Below are positions 31,526-54,346 of a DNA stretch of 64,000 nt, piece by piece. The notes below the pieces were generated by a model. The model did no database searches. It was given only the letters and a program-made list of their open reading frames with translations, and was not told where the DNA came from. A program made the translations under genes and the position numbers. How positions within the stretch are numbered: position 1 is the first letter of the stretch; every line of letters starts with the position of its first letter. The DNA is from Paragorgia papillata (taxonomy: Eukaryota; Cnidaria; Anthozoa; Scleralcyonacea; Coralliidae). The stretch covers positions 186,001 to 250,000 of the forward strand of contig JAWNZC010000470.1 of NCBI GenBank assembly GCA_035771165.1. The letters are read 5' to 3'.

Positions 31526-32234
31526 GTGGCAAATCCATATAAACATAAGATTACCATTCATTATTTGGTCCACTAAACGTCAGCACTTTAAAGTTGCCAC
31601 CCAACATGCAAGGGCCCAATAAGATTTGTTTGATATGCAAAGAACCCAATGCATACGTCACGCTGCACGAGTTTATTGTAAATTTACCCGTGTGAAGTAT
31701 GCAGTGGGTTATTTGTATATCAAGCAAATCTTATTTTCTCAAGAGTGAAGTGAGATATAACTGTATAGATATAACTGTATAAGTTGTTACTTTATGATTT
31801 TAAGAGTTCCTCCAAATAGGACAAAATTAATTTTCATTTTCATATCACTTTAAAGCTTTTGACTGGTTAAGAACTTGAAAAAGAAATGTCTCGCAGTGGT
31901 TAACTACAAGCAACGACACGGATTTTTCCGTAGTTTTTTTACGCAGACGATTGGAGATTTTCTGTTGGTTTCAGTCACGAAAAAAACGTCGTCGGTAATT
32001 TAAGTGACACGGTTATTGCCATTACTTACGACCTCAATGTTCCTGACTAAATCCTGTCTTTGAAAATAATAATTTTACATTGTACAGTAAATTGTAAGCT
32101 GCAACAGTAAATTGAGAGAGTATGATGAAAAAAGCTTGTTCCAGTGAATGTTTCTGGAAAATACCCCGTCCACACATCCGGATTTTTATAAAAACACAAC
32201 TTTTTTTTTTACGGATTGGTCCTCCGTCCACACG

Positions 32235-32310
32235 TAAACTTACCTGCGAGTCAGAGCCCCTTTCCGACCTACGCAAGCTTCGGGGGAAAGTGGGCTCTGC
32301 CAACAAACTC
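32235..32310 (+). repeat. Dispersed repeat 'gcccctttccgacctacgca' (copy 1)
   Basis: Matches 36615-36692 almost base for base over about 75 bp, including 'gcttcgggggaaagtgggct' and 'ccaacaaactcgat'. It lies in the EPHX4/LRRC40 intergenic region; copy 2 is in the EPHX4 gene. It is probably the end of a longer transposable element. Confidence 0.7.
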
Positions 32311-32827
32311 GATCTTCGCCCCAAGTTTGGGGCGAGTCAGTCAGGTTTTAAACTGGTCAAACAAGTTCTAGTTTACGAACACGCGTAAGCAGGAAAATAG
32401 GAAGTGCTCTGACTCCGCAGGGTAAGGTAAACTATGAACGCGGGCTGATATACGTTATATCACATCCTAAAAAAATTCTCCCTTAATTATAAACCTAAGC
32501 CTGCATGACCAAAATACTAACTCAAGCCCTAACCCTAAAATTATCAAGTTTTGGTGACCCCGAAAGTATTTCTAAACGTGTTTTAGGTCGACATGTTATC
32601 CATCATGAATATTTATTGACAATAATTCCAAAATAATACCTCTACAAAATTAAATTATTCTTTTTGCATCTTTAGAAGATAATTTTCTCATTCACTTCAC
32701 CAGTTTATTTATTGTCACTCTAGCTACGGGAAATAATCCAATTATATTACGGTTATCTATCTATACGTTGATCAAAATGAATGTGATGTGTGGGTGTTGA
32801 TCGCAAGGGTATACTGCTATCCATGAG

Positions 32828-43166
<10,339 letters not shown>

Positions 43167-43221
43167 TGCACTACTTGACAAATATATTGCCAGTGGGTGG
43201 GTTAGTAATTAGAAAAAGTAA

Positions 43222-43430
43222 ATGATCGAGACTCGGCTACCACAGGTAGCCCGAGTAATTACGTCTTCACTTTTATTGGGTAGACCGATCAGTCCGGCCA
43301 GAATGGACTTGCTTTTGATTAGGACCAAATTTTCCAGTCAGACCATCCCAGGTCTCAAACGAATCGTGTTCCATTTAACCGGACTGACCGGTCTAACCGT
43401 GTAAATGGAAAGCCCCCTTAGACTCAACAC
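43222..43430. mobile_element. Short repeat just upstream of the EPHX4 start
   Basis: Contains 'ctaccacaggtagcccgagt' and, at the right, 'ccggactgaccggtctaacc' then 'gtgtaaatggaaagccccct'. The same two modules, partly rearranged, occur at 59493-59605. It lies 60 bp upstream of the EPHX4 start codon, so the EPHX4 promoter either overlaps it or was displaced by it. Confidence 0.6.
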
Positions 43431-45630
43431 CACCAGTTAGAATGTTGACCATTATTCCTTATATTAAAGTTTCATATTCCGTTCATGTTTATAGGATCAT
43501 ACGCCCGTCGCCTGCAGCTCAATTTTCACGCGCTCCCATCTTGCCATCTGTTGTTCCAAACTCGGTTCCAAAATTACATTTATATAGTGACTTCACAGAT
43601 TAAATGACATTCCGACAAAGGTTTGTCCAAGGTAAGTTTCGCGGGCCCCCAAACGTCTCAGATTTGACTATTTCTACTGTTGTGCGAGTACTCACATGAC
43701 CCAGATTGTAAAGTTTGTCGTTCGCGGGGAAAATCTTCCCCGCGCATTTTTTTCAAATTTGAACTGCATCCGCGCAAAATGGGTTAAATATATCCGCATC
43801 CAGACAAAATTTACAAATATATCTTGAGTAATTCGCGTATTTCGCGACAACCCGCATCGTATCCGCGCAGTTTTTACCTGCAAGCCTGCCCGTCCGTGCA
43901 TTTTCTGATCCTTTGATCCGTCTTACCCGCACACTTAGCAAACTTTACAATCTGGCTCACATCGCTGTTAAAAAGATGCGGTGTCCTGCTACATTGCCGC
44001 TACCGCACTACGGCGCAAATGTCCACCCCTACCCTGTGAAAGACATTTGCCATTCCTACCGTTGATAAGATTTTCTAGTTGCACACCTGAAAAGATATTA
44101 AGAATTCTTGAGAGCCATTTAAAGCACTGGAAATTGGGGGAGGAGGGGGGGGGGGGGTGTTTGAAAAACTAAGTTCCAGGAAAGGAAAGGAAAGGAGGCA
44201 ACTGAAAGACTGGAGATTTCTAGGGAATCAGGCATTTAAAAGACTGGTTCATATAGTACATGTAAAAGGAAAAAATTCACCAGTAGGAATAACCAAATTG
44301 GTATTGATATCCATGTTGAAACTAAATCAAACTCGGATGTAACAGACAGCTGTCAATATACAGGAGGCATGGGTGGGAAAAGCACTTGATGCCACAAGCA
44401 GGGGTGGATCCAGGGGGGTTGGTTATGGGGGTTGCAACTTGCAACCTATTATATATGTATTCTTTGAACGGTATATTATATATAATATATAAATTGTATT
44501 TAGTGTATAATATAGTGTATAAAAATCACTATTTCGGATCCTAATATTGTCCCCAATGGGGGGGGGGGGGGGGGGGGGGAAGGGGGCTAGGGGGGAAGTT
44601 GCCCCAGGTCGACAGGTCGACAGCTCAGCAATAAATAATAAACGTGGCGTTAACACAAATTCTCGCTTGTATTAAAATCTTTATTGTTTTCAATTTCATG
44701 CACTTTGAGATACAGGAATTCGAATCAAATGTAAAACTTCTATTTATAATGGAACTTTTTTGGATTCTAAAAATATTACGGAAAAGTTTAAAACTCGCAG
44801 AAATCAGATAGGTGTCATTAATTTTGTCCATCGGGTGTAGATCCTACGTCGATTTCTAGAAAAACCCGTGACATATGGTGTTTGTGTTTTGAATTTGTTG
44901 AATGAACTGTTCCGTGTACATAACATGTAGGTGTTTCAGGTTTCATATAATTATAATAAGATGGCGACACAAGAAGTAATATATGCCATTTAAACTTTAA
45001 TACAGTACAGTACAGTAAATGATATTAAAAATATTTAAATTTTAAAGCTAATATGGCACTCGTGACCGGCCTGTGGCAACTACAACCTGTCAAACGGGTT
45101 TTTCCTTCGGTGATTTCCCGCAGGTGTGGTTAAACAACATATACCAAAAGAAGTTTTCAAAATGGCTGCCATACTCCATAGTTTATAATAATTTATGATT
45201 ATTATCGTACAAAGTCCAACTGTTTTCACAAGGGCCAGAAACTGATGTAGCATGCAAAGTCCATAATTTTGACATCACTATATATTGTTGAAGAGATCGA
45301 GATTTGCGCTCAAGTGTACTGCATTTTGAAAATAGATAACAGTGTACCGCAGAGTTGGTATTTGTAACAATATTAGAAATATAAACATTTAATGCGATAA
45401 AAATATCTTAGAAAAGATAACATTACGTAAAGATAAAATGATAAAACCCAGCTCTTGTTCTAATAATCTCCAACATTGCCAGTTTAAAAACCCTAACCGG
45501 CAACAACCGCCGTTTCGTGGATGGTGGTTAGTCGGTATGTTTGTTTTGCAGTGATGGCTCGTGATGGCTTGTCTCAGCACGCTTGAACTTCAAGCAAAGC
45601 TTATTCCGGTTCATGTAATATTGATTTAGT
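43431..45630. other. Divergent intergenic region between EPHX4 and GADD45
   Basis: No exon recognised. It contains an inverted pair 'cagattgtaaagttt' (43703) and 'aaactttacaatctg' (43940) delimiting a GC-richer ~250-bp element. There are poly(G) runs at about 44144-44157 and 44558-44579, and a repeat at 44395-44610 beginning 'aggggtggatccagg'. A copy of the 'cagctcagcaataaataata' word at 44620 matches the intron 4 element of LRRC40. Confidence 0.5.
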
Positions 45631-45639
45631 CTAAATTGA

Positions 45640-45702
45640 CCAATCATGTATCGACGTCTGTGTAATTCAGCCAATCAAATTCACTTTGAGAGGGAATTTC
45701 CC
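45640..45702. promoter_or_regulatory. Putative GADD45 promoter motifs: CCAAT boxes and kappaB-type site
   Basis: CCAAT occurs at 45640-45644 and again at 45671-45675. GGGAATTTCCC occupies 45692-45702 and fits the Rel/NF-kappaB consensus GGGRNNYYCC as a full palindrome. The site is 184 bp before the GADD45 start codon and is likely in the proximal promoter or 5' UTR. Vertebrate GADD45B is a known NF-kappaB target. That this site is used here is inference. Confidence 0.5.
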
Positions 45703-45885
45703 GTGGGCGATATTTCCTCATTCAGAAGTGTTCTTACACCATCAAGAGCCAAGAGACTTTCAGAATTTACTCATTTGAATTCGCACTTCGTGTCTGTGGG
45801 AGAGTCCTCGCTTGCTGTGTATAACTTGGAGTTTTCAACTAACTTTTTTGGTTCATTGCACATTTGAAAAGTATTATTAAGCTGA

Positions 45886-48691
45886 ATGATGAAGAAATTA
45901 GAAGAAGATGACGGATTTGTGTTCAGGTAAGCTGTAAGCGAATTTAAACAAACTGGCAACATCGGGGAAGATGGTGCAATTATGGGTCATGGATTGAACA
46001 ACTTCATGCTGGTTGTTTAACTTTATGTTTATTGTAAACCGACAACTGTCTAACATCATGCAGTGGGCTAATAAAGCTTGTCTTTTTAACATTAACGTGA
46101 AACGGCTTACAACCTCTGAACCTCAGAAGTTTCATAGAATACCTTCGGTAAGCAATATTCTCAATGTTTTACGTTTTGTCATTGATAGGTTTGGAAGAAA
46201 CGCTGTTAAAAGAGCCTTCTCTCAAGTAATTTCATCATCAAAGAAGAAAGGTGGATTGGTTTGTGGAGTTTATAAAGTTGCCGAAGTTCTAAGAGGGTAC
46301 GTGTCTATTAATATTTCAATTCTTGTATTAATATCTTTTATCGCAATAATATCACCGTAATTGAAGCAAAAGGACCACATATCCATAGTATTCATAGCTA
46401 AGAGATATAATGATTCATTTTACACAATTTTCGCGTTGCAAGTTACTCTCTAAATTTTGATTTCTTCGTTGCGCTTGAGTTCTGATATCGGAAATATGAA
46501 ATAGAATTGACGTAAGCAAGTTCCGTCCTCTTGTGTGGCATGCTACGGTATTTAATAATATTTGTTCAGTCGTATATGTGAAATTAATATAAGTTACTAA
46601 TCGTTCTTTATGGACAATCTGGTGCTTTAAAGAAAGTTAGTCATCTTGTAGTTTGGTACTGATTTTTTTATAATTTTGCTTTCCCGGGAAATTTTCTCCG
46701 GGAATTTTCTTGGTATCCCAACTGGCAAATATGTGGGGTTGTCCCTCAGCTCTGATTGGCACAATATAAAAGAAAATAAAAGGCTGTTTATAATCTTAGT
46801 TAATTGTTTGTTTAATATGGCACTCCTTACTAATGTGGGCTACAGTATTAGTATAAAATTACGCCAACTGATATTGTACCTGAAAAAAAAATTGATTAAT
46901 AAAACAATTTTATTTACAGCAATTCAGAACAAAATAAAAATAATTTATATGGGATTTCACTACAACTATCTGGGGTAGCAAAAGAGACTATACAGTGTAT
47001 ATAGTGTATCTCCAGCCGAGTCTCCAGCTTTTCACCCACTCGCCAGGAAAGTTGGACAATCATCTCCTAGATTTATTTGCAAGAAAATGTTTAGGCCGAC
47101 TTACACTGTATACTCCCTCCATTACTTCAGTCTTACAACAGATAAATTTGCATCCTTGATTTAACCATTAGTAGAGTACCAGGGTCTTTCTGTTGATGAG
47201 TAAAATTGTCTGGCATTATTAAACCATAGTACGTTACATAAAGTATTAGAGTAGGTGATTTGTACTGAAAGGGTTCAATTACCGTGCATATTTATGAGAT
47301 TTTTAAGTAAAATGTTGAAAATAATAATGTATTTCTTTTTTTAAACAGGGCAAGTGCAGAAAACTTTGAGTTCTGTATTTTGGTGAAATCTGAGGATCCA
47401 GCAAACCAAGTATTTTGTCGACTTATTGAGGCGTATTGTTGGGAAAATAAAATAAATATCATAAAGGTACATTTTATATTAACATTAAATAAATTATTTT
47501 AGTAAAATAAGATCTTAGGGCACAAAAATTAATCACCAGTTACCAACTGCCTGTGAAAATCTAAATGAGAGATTACTGATAAAAACAATATTAAATTTGT
47601 CAGCAATTGAAAAAGTTTTCCATAGTTAATGGTTTGAATTTTTGTTTACATAATACCACCACGTGGTATGGGAACAATAAGTGCCTGGCAGTTTTGTCTT
47701 CATTAAGTGCATGTGTATATTATGTGTGGTTATTATACGTTTTGATCATTTTATTAATTGGAATACAATAATTCTTTCTAGGTTGATTGTGGTGTGACAT
47801 TAACATTAATGGCTGATGAGAATTCTGAAGAAGTACATCACTGTGTGTTAGTTAAGGTAAAGGTTTTTCCTGCAAATTACAGATTACGTGTACTGTATAA
47901 AGTTGTACTGTGGTAGCCTCCTCCGCAGGTATTCATGGCTGGGGCTATGGGTTAGGACCACTGGGAGAAGGAATGCAGGCTCTGGGAATGAGATTGACTC
48001 AACCCAATTGCCCAAACATTTGACCCCAACCCCGAGAGTTGCCTTCAGACTGAGAGGGCTAGGCTAGTACTGTGCATGCCAGAGCTTTTTACCACCAAGT
48101 AATAATAATACTAACAGTGGTGTAGGAAGCAACTAGCAAGGGGCACAGCTTCAAAAGGGAATTTTGATCAGGGGGTAGGACTTCAAAAGGACACTTGAAA
48201 CACATGTTTTATCATAAAAAGGGCACTTCATGACAAAGTTGGGGGGGGGGGGGGCACATGCCCTGTTTTCCCTTTGGTTCCTATGCCCCTGTATACCAAC
48301 CTACAGTATACCAATATCAGGTACAGGTACAGTAAAAATAAGTTAAAATAGATAGTTTTATGCAAAATGTCAGATGCATGCTGTCCCAAATGGCCAAAAT
48401 ACCAACATGTACTGTTCATTTAATTAAATATCTGTTTGAAGTAATAATGTATAAATTTGCATTTCAAATGCTAAGAGTCAGAAATTGAGAGAAATTGACT
48501 ACTGTACATGTATTCATAATTCTCTATGTGGATTAAAATATGCCATTTCCAATAGTTAATGTGTTTGTTGATTGTTTAATTAATTTGTTTTATAGAAATC
48601 AGTTAAAGAAGAGGAGGAAACTGAGCCAGTTCATATGCTCTTAAATTATATGAAACAGAGGCCAACGTGGTCTACTCTGATGATCCATTAA
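45886..48691 (+). CDS. GADD45: GADD45-like stress-response protein (5 exons)
   Basis: Exons: 45886-45926, 46189-46296, 47349-47466, 47782-47856, 48596-48691; 438 nt, 145 aa, slightly shorter than the ~160 aa of vertebrate GADD45. All introns are GT-AG and phases agree. The L7Ae/GADD45 fold is recognisable: GGLVCGVYKVAEVLRG (compare TITVGVYEAAKLL), FEFCILVKSEDPANQ, FCRLIEAYCWENKINIIKV, then HHCVLVKKSVKEEE. Two ATGs in tandem open the frame; the first (45886) is used here. The acidic loop typical of vertebrate members is shorter. GADD45 proteins bind PCNA, p21, cyclin B/CDK1 and MTK1/MEKK4 and act in stress, cell-cycle arrest and active DNA demethylation. Expect nuclear location and stress induction. 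Confidence 0.93.
48115..48290 (+). repeat. Repeat with poly(G) run in GADD45 intron 4
   Basis: Starts 'cagtggtgtaggaagcaact' and continues 'ggcacagcttcaaaagg', 'gggggtaggacttcaaaagg', a G run (48241-48254) and 'gcacatgccctg'. It resembles the 'gtggcgtgggaagc ... gggggcatg' family at 15140. The segment just upstream (47925-48070) is also repeat-like ('ggctctgggaatgagattga'). Confidence 0.5.
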
Positions 48692-49252
48692 GCTCATATT
48701 AGAGCAATACACCAGTTCTATTGCTTGCGGAGTGTGCACCATGTGTCTAACCATCAGATAGTCCATAAAAAAGATTATAAAACTCTTTAATATAATATGT
48801 TCTAATATAATATGTACATGTCAGTGACAATCCCAGAAAATATAAAAAAAAGTATTGAACAACATTAATTATATATGGTTAATATTAAAACATATCCCTA
48901 AAATTGCAATGTTGGCTTTCCACATGCAGGGGTGATGTTTGTAACCAAAATGATGGAAACATTGAAAAAAGAAATATAATTGCATATTTATGGGAAAAAA
49001 CAACTTAATTTATATAAATTATTAAAATAAAATACTGTGTACCAGTCTGTTATAATATTTTTAAAAAAATTACCAAGTTTTTTTGAAAACGAAATATTGA
49101 TGTTTAGAGCCAGTGCATTTATGAAATACAAAAACTGTTATATATTTTTATAAATTATTAAAATACAATGTAGAACTCTAAACATCAATATTTCATTGTC
49201 ACAAACTCTTGGTTGTAGTCAAACAATATCACTGTTTTACTTTTAGACTGGT
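48692..49252. other. 3' region of GADD45
   Basis: AT-rich; aataaa occurs near 49027 and could serve as a polyadenylation signal. Two inverted words, 'atattgatgtttagag' (49095) and 'ctctaaacatcaatat' (49177), with 'tttataaattattaaaat' near each, mark a palindromic element of about 100-200 bp. Confidence 0.5.
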
Positions 49253-49710
49253 TACAGCCCGTTCACACTAAACCAAAACTGCTTTTTACCATTTCAAATT
49301 TAGTTGCAGTGTGTCTACTGTAAGTGGGGCTAGTTTAGACAATGAAAATCAATGACAAGTTTCCTTGTGATTCATTTGTTTTTGTCTTTGAAGAAATTCT
49401 TATTCAAAGTTTGGCAGGTTGACTGACCAGTCCAAATAACAGGAGATGATTTTTTTGTTTCTGTTCTGTAACGTCGTTGGCTTTCATTTTCTAAGTATCC
49501 CCACTACTCCACTAGTCACACTGCAATATATGACGATTACAACTCCTTTATTTAATATACAACAGTTAGAACTCGTCTGTCTCTGGCATTCTGTCATTTC
49601 GTTGTTTCGTGTGCTTTTTGTTTTTTAAACTAACAAAATACGTGTGGATAAACCTTCATAAAATGCATTGTTTACTAAAAGTTTTGGTCGTTAGTGAACG
49701 GGTTGTTAAT
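49253..49710. mobile_element. hAT-like MITE, family 'cagcccgttcacacta'
   Basis: The left end 'acagcccgttcacactaaac' and 'caaaactgc' face 'agttttggtcgttagtgaac' and 'gggttgttaa' at the right. The interior (~400 bp) shows no coding sequence. The terminal 'cccgttcaca' word is shared with the family B elements in LRRC40 introns. Confidence 0.65.
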
Positions 49711-50027
49711 TATCAGTTGATTGTAGTTCCTATGGAATATTATCTTGTAATGCTATATATCTAGCTTAAATTAAATGCATCTTTAGTGCAATATCAATGT
49801 AATAAACATTTGTTACTATAATGCTTGTTTTGCGTTTTTTGTTTCCTTGACAAGGGTGCCCAACCGAGAACGATTGCCCGAAAAGTGCAATCACTGCAAT
49901 ATTATAGAATATTTACGATTATAAAATATTATATACAACCCCGATAAAACAAGATTTCTGATTGGCTAGCACCTATGTGATACTACAGTAAATCAAAGTC
50001 ACAAAAACAGAGAAAGCTGTCTCGATA

Positions 50028-50213
50028 GACCTTATTCAAAAATGGCCGCCGAATTAAAATTATTTTATATACATATAAATTAGCCCTTATGAACTCGTTT
50101 TCATGTGAAATTCAAAATAATTTTTACTTTAAAACGAGGTCAAAAGGGCTAATTTATATGCACATAAACGGAATTATAATTTGGCGGCCATTTTTGAATA
50201 AGGTCTATTGTCT
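50028..50213. mobile_element. Palindromic MITE, family D (copy 1)
   Basis: Ends 'agaccttattcaaaaatggc' and 'gccatttttgaataaggtct' are perfectly inverted. Inside, 'aaattagcccttatgaac' faces the 'aaaagggctaattt' side. Copy 2 lies at 63776-63969. At under 200 bp it is a compact MITE with no coding capacity. Confidence 0.88.
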
Positions 50214-52119
50214 ATAATCATGATAAAATATGAATTTTATATTGTTGGAATATTTCCTCCCACAATATTTTTCTCTTCAAAAGCCCTGCCTACTTGTCTT
50301 GACCATTTACAGTGAAATTCCCAAATTTCAGGAAATTTACTGAGGCGTCACAGCGTGTGAACTCATGCATTCTCCATATCTGGAATGCTAACTCCAAGCT
50401 AGGCCAAAAGGAACTGAAGCCGTCTATCACGTCATTTTGATCTAGTGTCAGGATGGCATACGTTAGCTTCTTCCTCCATTTCATGTCGGCAAGGAAGTTT
50501 AAGATTTTATTCTTATTGATTGGCCAACAGCGGAGGAGGATATAGTCGTAAATGATGGAAACTAACTTTTACGGAAACTGACGAAGGCGCGGCATTAATC
50601 CTGTGTGATTTTACTCTGCCAAGAATGCCAGAAGATTTTACTCATAGTATATAATTCATCAATGATTAATCACCAAAAACAATCTGATTAGATTTATCTT
50701 ACGAGTGTTTAGGAATATGCCAGGTCGATTACGATATCATGATCTTTTCAGTTTACTTGTTCTCAGAAGATAACATTTTTGGCGCAGTCAGGAAAACCTA
50801 CCCTTTCGTGGTCAGGAAGGCCTACCCTTCCCGCGTATTCCGACAAGTTTGGTTAGCTGATGCTGATCCAATCCCGACCAACGTATTATTCAGTCAATTT
50901 AAAAATACCATTGTTCAACTCTCCTCATTAATTTTACCGAATCACGACAGCAAAAATGTCTAGATCTCGTTTCCCGTCATTTTTGTATTTTTACAATGTT
51001 AATTATTGAATTTTTATTGTATTCAGGCAATTAGTACAAGTGCTGAAAAAGTACTGAAATCATAAGATTTATAAAATCCCTTGGGTGTACACGAAAACGC
51101 TCTTGTGACCACAACTGTAATTTTGGAACTGGCTAAAAAATCATGCGCACGGCCCTGAGCATTTCTGAATTTTTTTGTCGTTACGAAGCGATCCGCCCAC
51201 CGACTATTGAATATACCACGGAATATACCAAGAACTAAACCCACTGAAGACCACCAACTATAGAATTAAAATTCACACCGACAAAAACGTTAAGTTGAAG
51301 CGGAACTAGCTAGTTCCCTCCGGCATGGCGCGCTGAAAAAATCTTAACAGCTTGTTGTGGTTATACTCTGCATTATAGCCTACTTCCATAAATGGAGAAA
51401 AACAATATGACGTCACACATTTGAATATACAAAAATAAATATAAAGTGATCCGACAGCCGGATCGCGTAGGTATAATAGACATCAGAATAATTTCCGTCG
51501 CACGTCATCTTTTAAATTCCTGTTCAAGTGCATGACGTCAAAAATGGACTGGAGTGAAGTTGTTGCAAATTAATAGCCTGCGTCGTATCCGGCCTTTTGA
51601 TAGAGTGAAATGGAGTGGGATGTTCATTATCATTTCATCTTTACTACGAGTTGACAACTTTTCAGCTTTTTGACAAGTTTTCCCTAAGATGAACAAAACC
51701 GTCGGTCGTTACCCAACATAAAGAACCTTCACAAGGGGCTTAGCCTGCGAGCAGGCTCTCTCTCTCCCGCGCGCAGAGTCTGGCGTCAAAACATAAATAA
51801 CTTGTTTAATATATTGATTCTGAACGAACGAGCGAACGAAGGAGTCACTCTCGTCACTCGTTACGGCGCCACAATTCAGCATCAACTTGTTCAGCTCCTG
51901 TCCGCACTAAGTCTTATACGACAACTTGAATAAAATATAAAATATTTTAAAAAGTTGATGTACAAGCATCTGGAATTACCTGTACGTTATTCGTGATCTT
52001 GCGAGAGTACTAATCTCACCCTCGGGTGAACACAACTTACACGCGAATTGAAACGCACGAGGCGGCCCATTTATTACGACTTCGGGACTTGTTTAACCGG
52101 TTTCCATGAGGGTGTCTTT
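50214..52119. other. Intergenic, no gene recognised
   Basis: No protein-like exon or RNA gene could be supported. There are short repeats such as 'gaaaacctacccttt' / 'aaggcctaccctt' at 50790-50835 and AT-rich stretches. A region near 51735-51850 is locally GC-richer ('ctctcccgcgcgcagagtc') without an open frame. Confidence 0.4.
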
Positions 52120-52596
52120 AAAGTGTTTATGAAACGAAAATTAAGTTTGTCTTATTTGAAAGTACTTTTGAAATGACAAAGTAACATCTTTTGCTGTTTT
52201 TCGTTTCCTTGCTTCGTTTATGAGATATTTCAGTTTGTTTTATATGTGAAACTAACCAGTGACATCACAACGTGCATAATGACTTACTGGGAAAGGTTAT
52301 ATGTCTTTGCTATTACTAAACGGAATCAGTTGAAAATGTATATTTCTGTTGTTGTAAGGGAAAAACGCACACATAATTGCTTTGAAGTGATTCCGTTTGA
52401 TAACAGAAAAGATATATAACCTTTCCCAGTAAGTCATTATGCACCTTGTGATGTCACTGGTTAGTTTCACATATAAAACAAACTGAAATATCTCATAAAC
52501 GAAGCAAGGAAACAAAAAACAGCAAAAGATCTTACTTTGTCATTTCAAAAGTTCTTTCAAATAAGACAAACTTAATTTTCGTTTCATAAACACTTT
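52120..52596. mobile_element. Palindromic MITE, family A (copy 2)
   Basis: The left end is aaagtgtttatgaaacgaaa and the right end is tttcgtttcataaacacttt. Its arms match 4480-4947 closely, including 'gtgacatcacaacgtgcata' and 'aaacggaatc.gttgaaaat'. The family A copies allow a consensus to be drawn. Confidence 0.9.
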
Positions 52597-53819
52597 AACG
52601 GTCGCGGAAGTGAAGCGTTGCGACGTGGTTTTTTTTTGTAGATCCGCGACCGTTAAGACACCATCGGGACCAAATGGAAACCAGGCTTTACATTTATCTT
52701 AGACTTGTTTCGATTGATCTCGGTTATAATTTCATGTCCAAAATAACTCAACTACTTAATGTAACCCCACAAAAAAATTGTTACTTTGATTGCGCATAAA
52801 AATACACCACTTGTTAATTTAATGTGCATGCGCATGCTCGCAACAGCATGAAGAATATTTGCATATTGAACATGAACGGTTAGTTACTTTAGACCGATCT
52901 CATGCAGTTTGGGAAAGTGGGAAAATGGCCCTAGTTTTTTGCTACTTGCATGTATAAATTTTGAGTAGAAATGAGGTGAATTTTCAGTACACTATTAATA
53001 CTGGCGTATTGGCAGACCTCTGCTCGCCCCAATCTCGTACCCATTTGCGCTCGCCCCGCCCCCCACGCTGCGTGGAAGATAATACCCTGGGTACGAGGTT
53101 GGCGGTAAAGTCGCCTTTTTTGCTAGCAGTCATGCAATTAACGCACGCGTAAAATCTTGGTCCACTATCGAAAAGAAAACGAGGGGAGAAGTATAAATAT
53201 TCGCGTCGGTTTGAAATGGACAACATTACATGCTTACATATAACCGTTCACTAAAATAATTTTTATTGATGAAATTAAGTAAATACAATCATTAAACATG
53301 TCATTGAATTCTACCATAGCAAACAAAACAACATTGAACTTTTCCCGTGATCCTTTGCGGACACAAAAGTTACACTGACATGTCGACAACTTTGAGCTCT
53401 TATCAGAACTCGATCACTGACGCTCGCAAAGGATTGATGGGGAAATTTACAGAAGTCATACTTTGTCCTACGATGAATTACTTACTAGTCAGTTATGGGA
53501 ACCATCTTTAAATAATTATATGGCTAATCTCAACACACGTAGTTAAAATTTCTTGTAAATGTAAACTATATATAACTATTTGAAAGTTCCTTGCAAATCT
53601 TTATATTTACTTGTACCCATATATTACACATTATACGAGAAAGACGGACGTTTGAGATGACCTGCAGGTATACAAATCAAAATTGATAACTTATTTTAAG
53701 CAGCCACTGTATACATACTACCTAGCGTTATTTGCAATGAACAGTCAGGTTTGCTGCACTTTAATGCAAACGATTTCGCACAGAGCATTATAAAATAGGT
53801 TGCATCTTACGTACGCTGT
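52597..53819. other. Intergenic, no gene recognised
   Basis: Starts with a hairpin 'ttaacggtcgcgga' / 'tccgcgaccgttaa' (52596-52655). A piece at 53025-53100 carries the 'aatctcgtaccca'/'tgggtacgaggtt' words of the 'ggctctgggaacgagatt' family. Otherwise no supported feature. Confidence 0.4.
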
Positions 53820-54075
53820 GATTGGTCAATTACCGTGTTTATATCAGGCTATGCAAACACGATTGTGACGTCACGGCACATTTTTTAGTCTTATTTCATA
53901 AAATAAATAAATAGAAAAAGGATGCCCTGTGTTTATATAACCTGATGCAAACACTCGAGTGAGTTGGGAGAATTCGAAAGTACAGTAAACCCTCGCCTAC
54001 AGCTTGGGTTCACATAAACTTTCGAATTCTCCCAACTCACTCTCGTGTTTGCATCAGGCTATATAAACATGGGCG
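53820..54075. mobile_element. Palindromic element
   Basis: 'cactcgagtgagttgggaga' then 'attcgaaagt' faces 'actttcgaat' then 'tctcccaactcactctcgtg', with 'tatataacctgatgcaaaca' and 'tgtttgcatcaggctatata' outside. A further 'ccgtgtttatatcaggctat' lies at 53832. The loop is about 25 bp. Confidence 0.75.
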
Positions 54076-54346
54076 TCCATTTTCTATTTCTTAATAAAGA
54101 TGTTGTTTTGGCGTATATGAACCATGTACTAGAGACGTTCCAAACACATTTCGACTGAAAAAAATCTTTTGTACAAACCCGATTTCGATATATTCAAATA
54201 AGACTTGAAACTTTTAGTATGGCTAAGGACTGCTTAATAAACGTGGTGCAATCATCACATTTAATTTAGACTGATTATATTAATCAATTGATCAAATTCA
54301 ACGATTTTGCGACGTATATATAAAACGACGCTTCAAAGTTCGCTGT

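Larger units (their letters stand above)
29240..31853. mobile_element. Family A MITE (copy 3), split by other insertions
   Basis: The left part (29240-29308: 'aacgaaaattaagtttgtct', 'aaaatgataaagtaacac') corresponds to the left arm of the elements at 4480 and 52120. The match resumes at 31214 ('acagtttttccacctc', 'gttcttgaga'), and the right arm (31640-31853) reads 'gttactttatgattttaaga' and 'aattttcattttcatatcac'. The intervening 29309-31213 is the hAT-like element listed next. Another inverted-repeat piece lies at 31258-31525. Confidence 0.75.

Noticed and set aside
46013..46360. A separate 115-residue protein
   Set aside because: It is GADD45 exon 2 extended into the flanking introns; the acceptor at 46188 and the donor at 46297 explain the conserved part.
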